Shown piece by piece: positions 8,588-18,691 of a stretch of DNA of 64,000 bases. The notes below the pieces were generated by a model, which made no database searches, was not told the DNA's origin, and saw only the letters and a program-made list of their open reading frames with translations. Within the stretch, counting starts at the first letter, position 1, and each line of letters begins with the position of its first letter. The position numbers were made by a program, and so were the translations under genes. The DNA comes from Neurospora crassa OR74A (taxonomy: Eukaryota; Ascomycota; Sordariomycetes; Sordariales; Sordariaceae), in the NCBI RefSeq assembly GCF_000182925.2, contig NC_026502.1, positions 3,038,001 through 3,102,000 on the forward strand. Direction: 5' to 3'.

Positions 8588-11316
8588 TCACCGGATCACG
8601 TCACCTTCTCTATCGATGCCTTCCAAGCTCTCCAAGATATCACTGCCACCAAGCATGCCCACCCCTCCGGTTGTGGCTTTCTTGTCCGCCGTCCATACCT
8701 CGTGAAACTTGACGCTCTTATCGCTCGATGCAACCATAATGCAGCCTTCCATCGCGGTGCGGTTGGAGCCTCGCGCCCTACCTCCGCTGTTCCCCGATTT
8801 GCGAGCATCATTAGGTCCGCTGGGATAAGGAATTGCATAGAGAGCTCGGTGCTCCCCAGCCCAGGGAACAGCAGCAACTTGGCGGCAGTCGGGCCAAGAG
8901 AAGACAGCAATCCGCACCGAGTGTTCCGGTTGAGCGTAACCAAAGGTAGCGGCAATCTCGCGTCGGGTCGTGGACCAGATCAGACTTGTGACTTGCGCAG
9001 CCACAGATATAGTTGCAAGGGCGGCGCCAGAAGTCGTATGAAAGAAATGAATGCACTTATCGTTTGATCCGCCTCCAGTTGCCACCAAACCCTCCTGCCA
9101 CGGACAAAACGCAATTGCTTTGACTGCAGCTCTATGCAGCCACCTGTATCGTTCGTCTCCTGGCTTGAGGACTGGAATCACGCTGGCGGGCCTGGGAGTT
9201 GTACGGATCTCTGTGGCGATCTCTGTTGCTGACGAACTCTCTGAATCTCCTTGCGTATGAGAGTGCTGCGATATTTCAGTGTGCCGTACGCGTCCCATGT
9301 TACGGCGTGCGTAGTTCATGTCTAGAACCTTTTGCGTTTCGAACAGACAACACAGGTTATCATTGCCTCCTGTAGCAAAGCGATCGCCGTTGGGTGACCA
9401 GGATAAGCCGCAAATTTGTTGAGAGTGTACGTCGATGCGGGCCAGCAGCGTCAGCTGTCCTTGCCAGTTATGACGCTCAACTTCCCACCTGTCCGGCCAC
9501 TCAACAGAATAGTACCAAACACGACCTGCCTCATCTCCCACAAGCAAATCCTCAGTGGCAACGAGCACGCCGGGTGTTGAGGGACAGCCTGAGGGCCGCA
9601 TGGTGCATGATGGTTTCCAACTCAAGCAAGCAATAGGTGAAGGATGAAGAACCTCAAAACGCGGAATTGGGGCAGCACGCGAGGTTGCGGGATCTGCGTC
9701 GTCGAGCAAAGACATCAGTCCTAAAGTTTTGTTAGACCGACCGTAGGCCAAAATAGCTTTGTGGCCATCTGCCGAAGAAAAAGCAACACTGGTTAAATGG
9801 CAGTCGTCCTGGGTTCCAGCATTGAGCAGACGAACTCCGCGGGACTCCGACCAGCCGTAAAGAAGATCACCCAGGCCGACAGCTAGAGTCCGACAAGTCG
9901 CGGAATAGGATAGGATTGAGCAGTAAAAATCGTCTCGTAAGTTGGGGGCATCGAGAACCCTACAGCATGTTAGCATGATCTAAAGACATGAACGGGACGA
10001 GACCACATACTTGAAAGGAGCGGTCGGCAATGTCCTGTTTTCTTGTTTCTTTTTCTGTTGCTCTAAACTCGACTTAGCTGATGTGTCCTGTCTTTGCATT
10101 AATTTGTAATACTCACTTGGAGACGGTCCTTCCTTGACCCATTCTGTTCCGGTCCATTGTGTGTGTGATTTGTTAGACCGTTCCTCTTTGCTTTGGGTTT
10201 GGCGGGGAATGATGTTGACGTCCAGAACCCGGGCCGCGCGATCAAGACCCAAGGCAGTTGCCAGTCGGGCTTCGTGTTTCTCACGTTCTTCCTCGGCTTT
10301 TGGCTTGATGGTCGGGAATGACGTCCGAAAAAGCCTGGCGTTTGTACCACTCCTCATCAAATGGCCACGGCCGTTGTTAACTGCTGTCTCTGCGGGCGGG
10401 GCAAGACCACCAACGGCCCATATTGAGCCAAGGCTGAATTGCCTATCTTGGCGGTAACTTGCGTTTGTATTGACGGGGCCGAGAACGCTGCCTACTGAGC
10501 AATCGAGTTAACATGTCTGCAAGACATAAGGTCATCAATAGTCCTACCTCTGTTCCGACTTGCTGCTCTGTTTGAGCGGGCTCGCGGCCCAATATCGAAG
10601 GTGTTGGTCGCCACAACTCTGCGATGACTAGAAAAGGCATCCTCAGTGGCCGAATTGTGACGAAGAAGTTTCTCAGGTGTGGTCAACTCGTGTGGCGACT
10701 TGCTGGTGCGAAACCTTTCGACGGTGTTTGATGAGAGTGTCCTCGAGGGGATGAAGCGGTCAGGAATGCGAGTCGAACTGTTTCCACCGCGGCTTAGGCT
10801 GGTCTTAAGGCCCCGCGGGATCTTGGTACCAGAGTCGGAAGTAAAGAAGGACAGAAGAGGTGGACGAGAGCGAGCTGAGCTCCTGGGTAATGTCGCGGGC
10901 TTATGGCGCTTCCTAGGGCTTTCATCTTCGGGACACTTGATGTCTACTGCTTCTGTGCCGGCTGCACGAGGACGTCTTTCCCTGTCATTGTAGGCTTCTA
11001 GCTTGTATTCCTGATCTGATGTGTTCTTATCGTCAGACTCGGAGAAGTTTTCTTGATCCGAGAGATTCCTATCGCCCAGTCTCCAAAGGTAGTCGGCCTC
11101 GATGAGAGTCCTCTTCTTGTGGGGTGTGATTGGAGTTGGGGGAGCCGAGCCGTAGCCAGAGTCGGAGGAGCTGTGAGGGGACTCATAAGGTGAGCCACAG
11201 ACGTGATATTGACGTTGGGCTTCTTGGAGCAGGGGAAAAGGCGTGTGAAATGTCATTGTGCCTGTGGGCCCAGGAACGAAGGCTCGTGAGCCACGATTGC
11301 TGTTGTCGTTGCCCAT
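8588..11316 (-). CDS. ama1: Ama1-like WD40 activator of the anaphase-promoting complex
   Basis: Three exons (11316-10548, 10494-10011, 9959-8588) with 53- and 51-nt introns give 874 residues. The second intron has a perfect CTAAC branch site. Three APC/C-activator marks are present: the C-box DRFIPSR at about residues 186-192; a seven-blade-type WD40 domain filling exon 3, introduced by FKVLDAPNLRDDFYCSIL; and a C-terminal Ile-Arg tail (ends DVIR) that in this family docks on Cdc27/APC3. The linker SIWAVGGLAPPAE and GTNARLF resembles fungal Ama1 rather than Cdc20 or Cdh1. Ama1 activates the APC/C ubiquitin ligase in meiosis, so a role in sexual development is inferred. The ~185 residues before the C-box are disordered and contain a DSGYGS-type phosphodegron-like stretch. 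Start chosen as the first in-frame ATG; an upstream exon cannot be excluded. Confidence 0.9.
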
Positions 11317-12758
11317 AGCGAAGATACAGCCGATATATACCGAGGTACTGATGATAGCACGAGTAGCAGACCTCAAGTGAGAAAAAGATGAGCTGGAAAA
11401 AGAATGTTTAGTGAACCGGTCCCATCAAGCTCGAGACCACACAGGTTGTCGAAGCTGGAGTGATGAGATTGTTTGGTGAAGTCGGTTGAATGAAGTGATA
11501 GATGGTGATGATAAGAACCGGGAGAATCTGCTGGTAACGAAGGGCGTGTGGAGCGACAAAGACGTCGAGCTGTGTGCGAGAACCTGGACGAGAAGCAATA
11601 CTTGTCGTCGGTGTGCTCGAACGGTGCTCGAGTCGCCGTCCGAGGATAGTAACCGTATTCAAATGCTGGTATTGTTAGTAGTGCTGCTGCTATGGTGGTG
11701 GAAGCGTAGTAATAATTCCGGGTGCGTGTTCCTAGGAAGAAGCAGGAGGAAAAGAAGATGGAGTCGAGGAGGCGTATTTGGGGGGGGTTGACGATGAGGT
11801 TGAGGTCAGCAGTTTTCTGTGAGGGAAGACTGATGTCGAAACTGAGAAAGCGTCACCTAGACGTCCACGCCGGCCATTTCAACTGATTGATGAAGCGCAA
11901 TATCCTAGTGAAGTGAGTGTTTGTGTGTGTGAGTGCAAGAACGCCCCCGGATGTGAAGCAGGTTGTGATGAAGTAGTAAGTTCAGTTTCGTTTGTCAACC
12001 TCGAAGGTTCAAGTGGAAGAAGTTTGCTGGTCAATCAGGAGGTCAGTCAGGCACAGGGAACTCATGAGATGACTGAACACTCAGCAATAACAGGTCAAAC
12101 AGGCAGGCAAGATCGGGTCAGTTGGAGCGAAAACTCTGTCATCCCAAGTCTGCACAATAGGAAAGAGTAACTCTGAATAGGCAGAGGACGGGTGAGTCCC
12201 AACGAGACCATGCCGAGACCGGCGAGGTTCAGTTGGGGTGGACATTTTGTTTTGACTGCAATCCATTGCAGGATGCTGGCCATTCTCCCATATCAAGAAG
12301 GCACGATGCCCAAGGTCGGTAGTAGTAGACATTAAGTAATTGTTCTGTTGGTAAGAACCACAGGCACATCCAGGACCAGACACAACACAGAATCAAAAGG
12401 GTTGAAAGATGGAAAGAGGAACGGAGGATTGGGTGTGGAAGTTCGTTCCTGCATGATGTTATTGTAACTGACATCCACGATAAGACCGATAAGCTCGTTC
12501 ATTACGTCCCACTCGCACTGGAGCTGTTGCGCCAAGCCTTCACACAGGCCAGGGCTCTCCCGGTAACCAGCGGCATTGCCATACGACGCTACACCACAGT
12601 AGGCATAGCGCGCTGTTAGCAGTTGCCTGCCCCGTCCCATCCTCTCCGACGTCACCTCATCAAAGGCTACGGAACATGTATGTGCCTTTCAGGCAAGCCC
12701 CGATTTCCCATCCAACCTAGCCCCTGAAACCAACCCGTTGACAGTTGATAGCAGTATC
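11317..12758. promoter_or_regulatory. Divergent promoter region of the Ama1-like and BET4 genes
   Basis: 1.4 kb between two divergent starts. Purine/pyrimidine-skewed stretches and GTGTGT-type tracts (around 11910) occur, but no gene. It must hold the promoters and 5' leaders of both genes. Confidence 0.5.
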
Positions 12759-14179
12759 ATGGCCGATGTAAGACACAACCGGACTCCAGTCTAGACGCTA
12801 GGTACTTTGGCAGGCTGTTGACTGATGGGGAGACGCATCCCAGCAAGGCGGATCGAACCACGGCATAGCCCGCACCTCGAGAACGCGCACCGAAGAGCAG
12901 CGCCAGAAGGACCTCGAGCGCATCAAGGACTACCGCGCTCTTGAGGACCAGGTGCGCCATCACGCCGCAAAGAACGACTACTCCTCCGACGTCTTCGCCC
13001 TCACCTCCAAGCTCCTGCGCCTCAACCCCGAGTACTACACAGTATGGAACGTCCGCAGGCGCTGCCTAATCTCTGGATTATTGTCCAAGCCCTCGCCTGG
13101 CTCCTCGCCCTCGAAGGCGTTGCCGACTTCTTCTCCGACCGCCACTACCACAACCTCTTCCGCCGACTTCTCCTCCTCTTTGTCGACCGAGACCCCGCCC
13201 GCCCCCGAGTCCCAGACAACTGGGAAGAGTGGTATAACAGCTGAGGACGACGAGGAACAGAAGCAGCAGACGCGGCAGCAGGATCAACAGAACGACCAAC
13301 AAATACTCCAGAAGGAACTGCACTTTACCATTCCGCTCCTCCTCGAATCGCCAAAATGCTACTGGATCTGGAGCTACCGGCTGTGGATCCTCAAGCAGGT
13401 GATTGAAAGACTGCCGGTCCCTGTAGCGCGAAACATATGGGAGGAAGAACTGGGTCTGACCTCCAAGATGCTCCTGCGAGACCAGCGCAACTTCCACGCC
13501 TGGGGATACAGGCGGCACGTGGTGGAGCAGCTGGAGAGTCCAGAGTTGGAAGGCAAGAGTCTTGTCGAGTCAGAGTTTGAGTTCACGACCAAGAAGATTT
13601 CACAGAACCTCTCCAACTTTTCGGCCTGGCACTCGCGAAGCAAGCTCATCCCGCGGTTGCTGGATGAGAGAAACGCAAATGATGAGGCGCGGAAGGCTTT
13701 CTTTGAAGAAGGTCAGTTTTCCCACCCCCTCCCGTCACTACGTTAGCCAAATGGGAAAAATCGGTCGGATGAGAACTAACCACGTCCGTATACTAGAACT
13801 CAACAAAATAGGAGAAGCAATCAACGTCGGCCCCGACGATCAATCCCTTTGGTACTACCACCAATTCCTCATGCTGAACCTAGTCAACTCTGCTGAGCAT
13901 CCGACCATCGCCCCCGCCTTCACGCAAGAGGAGCGCGTCACGTACCTGCGCCGCGAAATCGAGAGCATCCAGGAGCTGTTGGAAGATTACGACGACGCCA
14001 AGTTGATTTATGAGGCCTTGTTCGACTATACCCTTTATCTCTGTCAGCTGCAGGGGAGAAAGCCGAATGAGCAGGAAGAGAAGGACCTGAAGGGCTGGTT
14101 GGGAAACTTGAAGAAGCTGGATCCGATGCGGAGTGGAAGGTGGGCGGATTTGGAGAGGGATTTGGGATTGAAAGAGTAA
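12759..14179 (+). CDS. bet4: Rab geranylgeranyltransferase (GGTase II) alpha subunit
   Basis: Exons 12759-12767, 12844-13711 and 13797-14179 (introns 76 and 85 nt, with branch sites TGACTGA and CTAAC) encode 419 residues. The first exon is only nine bases (Met-Ala-Asp); it was chosen because the conserved N-terminus HGIARTSRTRTEEQRQKDLE begins right after the downstream acceptor. The PFTA repeats of prenyltransferase alpha subunits follow in order: NPEYYTVWNVRRRCL, SPKCYWIWSYRLWIL, DQRNFHAWGYRRHVV, NLSNFSAWHSRSKLI and DDQSLWYYHQFLM. With Bet2 and the Rab escort protein, the enzyme adds geranylgeranyl groups to C-terminal cysteines of Rab GTPases, enabling membrane attachment. A low-complexity Ser/Thr/Pro and Gln insert (about residues 75-145) separates the first two repeats, longer than in yeast Bet4. 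The acidic C-terminal segment is regular. Confidence 0.93.
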
Positions 14180-14852
14180 TGTGTGTGTGTGTACAATTTG
14201 TGTGTGTACTTGTTCAATACTTGTGTGCAATAAGCATATATTACCGAACCTTATGCAATCCCCAGCCTTCCTGATGCCGGCGGCCGTTCGGGTGTGCACG
14301 TGGTACGGGTACTGCATACATGGCATGGCATAGCATGGCATGGCATGGCATCGGCCGCATGACCATCTCTTATCTCGTCTCCTCTACCGACAGAACCACT
14401 AACTGACCCTTACTGAGATCCTCCACTTTTCTTTGATTGCTCAAAGTTGCCCCCTGTTTGCCAACCAGGGGACCTTTTCATCGAGTCCATGCCGGCGTTG
14501 GAAGTTTCGGCAACGTCAGTGTAGGCTGGCTTGTCTTACCCCTCATGGCTTTGTTTGGGTTGAATAAAGTCAGGATAGCATAACAAACGGAATGGTGAAG
14601 GGAGTGATGAGAGAAGAAGGAAAGAGGAAAAATGGGGACGAAATGGATACATAACGGGTAATTAAAATTGGCGTTGATGCAGAGTGGTATTGGTCTGGGT
14701 GTTTTTGTCCGTTGGAGAATTTTCCCAAGGTAGTTCTCTATCTGTAACTCTGAGTGTAATGCGATTCTACAACCATCGTATGCATCAAGATTAATACAAA
14801 ATATACAGTCAAGTGTCACACATCTTCCTACCTCCACACATGTCTTCCCCGC
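14180..14852. other. Convergent 3' region of BET4 and the TilS-like gene
   Basis: No gene. It contains GT runs just after the BET4 stop and an ATGGC pentamer array (about 14320-14351). Confidence 0.5.
14320..14351. repeat. ATGGC pentanucleotide array
   Basis: About six units of ATGGC with one ATAGC variant, in the 3' flank of BET4. Confidence 0.8.
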
Positions 14853-17261
14853 TTAATCACTCCTAAAAGCATCGGCAACACTAACCGGCACCTCTCCAGC
14901 CATCTCCCTCCTCTTCAAGCCCAACCACTCCCTTCTCTCCAACAAAGGCTCCCGCCTCCTCAGTCTAAACCCCGCATCCCGCGTCCGCCAAAACTTGAAC
15001 CGCTGCCAGGAAGTGCCGCGCCGCAGCAAGTCTCCATCGATCTTGCGATACCGCACCTCGCACTGCACCCAGTCGTAGATGCCCGGGAGCGAGAGGCCCA
15101 GGGTGGGAAGGGCGAGGAGCTTTCTCTGATTTTTATGGCTTTGAGGAGAGGTAGTGGAAGGGCTGCTTAGATACCGGCTCTCCTCCCAGACTTCGTCATA
15201 GTCTCTGAAGCTTGCAGCTTGTTCATCCTCCCATTCTTTGTAGAACCACAACAGTTCGTGTATCTGTTCTTTGGTCAGGTGTTTCTGGAGTTGCTTGGTG
15301 GTTACTGTTTCCGGGGTGGGAGTGCTGTGGTCATCCTCAGCAATACCAGCCGCAGCCCGACGTAAGTGCTCGGGCGGTTGAGGCCAGTAAGATTCGTTCC
15401 CCTGAATGAATCCGGAGAGATCGGTCTCCGCGTACACGGCCGGCAGGGTGTACCGGATGCGGCCGGGGGCGTAGGCTTTCAGCATGCTGGCGAGCAGTTC
15501 CTTGTGCTTGACCTTCTGGCCGAGAAGAAGACCCTCGCGGAAGTCTTTTTGGTAGACAGCTTCGAAGGGGGCGACGCGCACGGGACAGGGCACGCGGTGA
15601 CGGAGCCGGATCCAGTAGCGGCCGTCCCAGAGCTTCCATTTTGTCCAGCCTGCCCAGGCCCACTCGGAGGGTTCCTTGAGGAAACGCGAGGCTAAGGCGC
15701 TTTGGGATAATCGTAGGGTTGGGGCGGGAGTTTTGGCTTGGTAAGGGGCTCGGGAGAGCCGCCAGCGGACGGAGCCATTGGGTTGGATAAGGGGGTCCAG
15801 GTGCACGCCGGAGATCATGTAGCCCTTGGGTTCGCCTTGGAGTGTTGGGATCTCCTTTTCATCGGGAAGCCTCAGCTCTGGAAAAAGTAACGCGACGGAG
15901 TAATCGAGATCCGCAAGGGTTGGGAGGTTGTGGTTGGGTGTTACCAACGAGAGCAGTCGCCGTATGATGATGGCGGCAATGGTGCGATAGTGGACAAGAC
16001 GCCTCTTGCGCCAAACAGAGGACCTCCGAGACAACCTGGGGCCTCCTGGGAGTCTGAACCTAGGCATTTCGGCCTCTACTGTCCCAGCTGTCGTTGCGAG
16101 ATCGTGAACATATAGTCGCTCGAGAACTCTACCGGCTTCAGCTTCCTCGGCGGCAACCCTGGCGCGGCATCGTGCCGCAAGCTGCAAGATGGCAGGCTTT
16201 TGGAGGGCGTTTGGGAGTTGGTGATGCTTGACCAAGTATCTGATAGCATTGCGGGGGGTGAAAGTTGGGTCTGCATTGGTGTGATCTTCGAACCATGGTA
16301 TGCCGTTCTCCTCACACGTGGCAATGAGCCTGTCCTTGCCGAAGCCAAGCAGAGGGCGGTAGATCATGATGCCACCATCCTCGGCATCGACCTCTGGGAC
16401 AGGAGGGTAGTCTCCCCATTTGCGGTGTGTGCGCTGGTACTCGTTGAAGTACTGGCTTCCATCACTCCTCATGCCATAGGCGATTTCATACTGGAGCGTT
16501 TGCGGATCGAGCTGGTCACGCAGGCTGTACTTCAGGTACTTCTTCATCCGCTTGCCCGTCGGCATCCTGGTCCAAAACGGGCTTGTGGACTCTTGGTCAT
16601 CCAAGTAACCACTCTGGTAGACGTTGTGAATATCGTAGCACTCTGGAATGTCTACGGCGTTCGGGATACCCTGAAGACCACGGTAGCCGCGGCCGCTGAT
16701 CATCCTCATCAGTATAGTTTCATACTGGTCATCTTCATGGTGGCCTGTGAAGAGGGAACAAATGTTGTGACGTTGGCACACGCCCGCAATGGCGGCATAG
16801 CGAAGTTTGCGGGCCAAGGGTTCAATGCTTGGGTGAGTTTTGGGGTCTACACCGGGGCCGAGTTCAGACTCCCAGTTGATGGTCTCAATGGTAGGATCAA
16901 CCATGTCGCCAATCTTGGTCTTGATGGCATGTGCCACCTTTTGTGCCTCTTCGTCGCTGCCCTCGCGCAAGCCATGGTCGACAATGACGGCACGGACCTT
17001 GCCTAGAATGTTGTCGCCGACGCGAAACTGCTCGTTAGGGGAAACGCTGGCGTTTAGAGATTTTTCCTGTTTAAGCCGGTGAAACAAAAAGGCCAATGCC
17101 ATGGAATCCACGCCTCCGCTTATGGCACAGCCGATATGGCGATGTCTGGGACTGAAGGCCGGAGGAAACCGGGGCCGGCATATTGAGTGGAGAGCATCTT
17201 CGAACTCGCGGGCGCTGATTGCCCGGGCGCTGCGGTGGAAGACCTGTAGCGGCGTGACCAT
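14853..17261 (-). CDS. TilS-like tRNA(Ile)-lysidine synthetase, probably mitochondrial
   Basis: One uninterrupted frame of 802 codons. The N-terminal third is an N-type ATP pyrophosphatase: P-loop SGGVDS at residues 48-53, and GHHEDDQYETILMRMISG with RGYRGLQGI matching the TilS signature (GHHxDDQxETxLLRLxRGxGxxGL). Bacterial TilS converts C34 of tRNA-Ile(CAU) to lysidine so that it reads AUA. The N-terminus (MVTPLQVFHRSARAISAREF) is basic, with few acidic residues, as in a mitochondrial presequence, so mitochondrial tRNA is the inferred substrate. The remaining ~450 residues are longer than in bacteria (E. coli TilS is about 430 residues in all) and I recognise no further domain there. The start is the first ATG of the frame. 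Confidence 0.85.
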   Translation of the reverse strand: MVTPLQVFHRSARAISAREFEDALHSICRPRFPPAFSPRHRHIGCAISGGVDSMALAFLFHRLKQEKSLNASVSPNEQFRVGDNILGKVRAVIVDHGLREGSDEEAQKVAHAIKTKIGDMVDPTIETINWESELGPGVDPKTHPSIEPLARKLRYAAIAGVCQRHNICSLFTGHHEDDQYETILMRMISGRGYRGLQGIPNAVDIPECYDIHNVYQSGYLDDQESTSPFWTRMPTGKRMKKYLKYSLRDQLDPQTLQYEIAYGMRSDGSQYFNEYQRTHRKWGDYPPVPEVDAEDGGIMIYRPLLGFGKDRLIATCEENGIPWFEDHTNADPTFTPRNAIRYLVKHHQLPNALQKPAILQLAARCRARVAAEEAEAGRVLERLYVHDLATTAGTVEAEMPRFRLPGGPRLSRRSSVWRKRRLVHYRTIAAIIIRRLLSLVTPNHNLPTLADLDYSVALLFPELRLPDEKEIPTLQGEPKGYMISGVHLDPLIQPNGSVRWRLSRAPYQAKTPAPTLRLSQSALASRFLKEPSEWAWAGWTKWKLWDGRYWIRLRHRVPCPVRVAPFEAVYQKDFREGLLLGQKVKHKELLASMLKAYAPGRIRYTLPAVYAETDLSGFIQGNESYWPQPPEHLRRAAAGIAEDDHSTPTPETVTTKQLQKHLTKEQIHELLWFYKEWEDEQAASFRDYDEVWEESRYLSSPSTTSPQSHKNQRKLLALPTLGLSLPGIYDWVQCEVRYRKIDGDLLRRGTSWQRFKFWRTRDAGFRLRRREPLLERREWLGLKRREMAGEVPVSVADAFRSD

Positions 17262-18691
17262 TCCATAGCCTGTCCAAGTGTGGTGCGTTCACCTCACCTT
17301 GCGGTTGGAGGAGGAGGATGAAGGATGTGAGTGGTGAAGTGACAACGGGGAAAGGGTGGAGATGTTAAAGTGTCAGAATGCTTGACGACGCCGTGACAGT
17401 CACCAAACAGAACTGCACTAACAATTAACTGGTGATGTGGCCCAAGCTCTCGGTCATCTACGGTATGCTTGATAACCCGCACAGTGGCATCCACAGCGCT
17501 TGGACGCCTATCCCAGCTCCAGTCAAGTTACAGTGTAGTGAGTGTCGTTGACGTACCATTATAGCAAAGATACTTCAAAAAGAAGCCACTCAAACTTTTT
17601 TGTGTCAGCTTCAAGGTATCTTCCATTAGAGAGTACGCATCTTTTCACTGTCCTTCCCAGGGCATTCCCCAGCTTTTGGAAGCTTCCATCTGTCTTCCAT
17701 TGAACAGAAAGCATTCGGAAGTTTATCAGCCAATTACCAACTTTCAGACTTCAACGTGCCCGGCGTCGAATGTGACCAGATTCGGGTACACGACAGGTAG
17801 CGTAGCATAGCAGTTGGGAAGATCCCGAGCTGGAGGGTTTACATATTCCAGCTGCTTTGGAATCAAAAACAACAACTCTACGTATTCAGAATGCCAAGAC
17901 GTCTTGTCCAAAGTGCCTGTATCCCCGTCCCATTCTTTCCTAGCTGGGGAGTTCAGTTGTCATCAGCCTGGGCTCGACACTCGGCGAATCGCAGGTATTT
18001 CCCAACTTACACTGTAGATACTGCCGTCTATTCTACATATAGGTGGTACCACCATCCGACATTCGACTTCCATTAGATTTCCAACTAAGTCTTGCTCCCA
18101 TCCCATCCCTTCCCTACAATTTCCTCGCCAGTTCAACTTGTTGCTTCAGTTTCGTTCTTCTTTTTTTTTTTTTTTTCTAATTGTTCTTTTCCCTACCTAA
18201 TACCACCTCCCCCTCTTCGCGCCTTCTACAAGTGAAATCTGCCTTGCATTTATCCACCCATCACGGGGCAGTGCACACATAACCTACCAAGCAGCCCGCC
18301 CATTCAATCCACCCATAACGGCTCAACACCCCATCGCGGCAGCTGAACGCGGGACCTCGACGTCTAGGTTATACACCCTCGTTCGTCCACTCTTACTCGT
18401 CAAGCCATATACGTCATCTTATACCTCGACACGCAGGTACCGTCCCTTTGGACTTTGCTACTATTGCTCCGAGCGACCTCGTCAACCAGTCAGATACCTC
18501 CTCCCAGGATACGCCAAGAGAACGGAACTTCTTCACACTGGACATCGCGCGTGTGGCCGTTGAACCCCAGGAACCCGCAGCGCTCACCCGACCATCCCCG
18601 GTCCCCACTGCTCAGCTCCCATCCGTCATAGCAGACGTACATAAACAAAACAATTGCGCATGATTGCTCGCCCGGCCCTTTGACATACGCC
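17262..18691. promoter_or_regulatory. Divergent promoter region of the TilS-like and WDR48-like genes
   Basis: 1.4 kb without a gene. The half near the WDR48-like start is strongly pyrimidine-rich on the plus strand, with T16 at 18161-18176 and C/T-rich leader sequence to about 18450, as in many fungal promoters and 5' UTRs. Confidence 0.5.

Noticed and set aside
16200-17006. 268-codon frame opposite the TilS-like gene
   Set aside because: It is antisense to a confidently identified gene and mirrors its codon bias.
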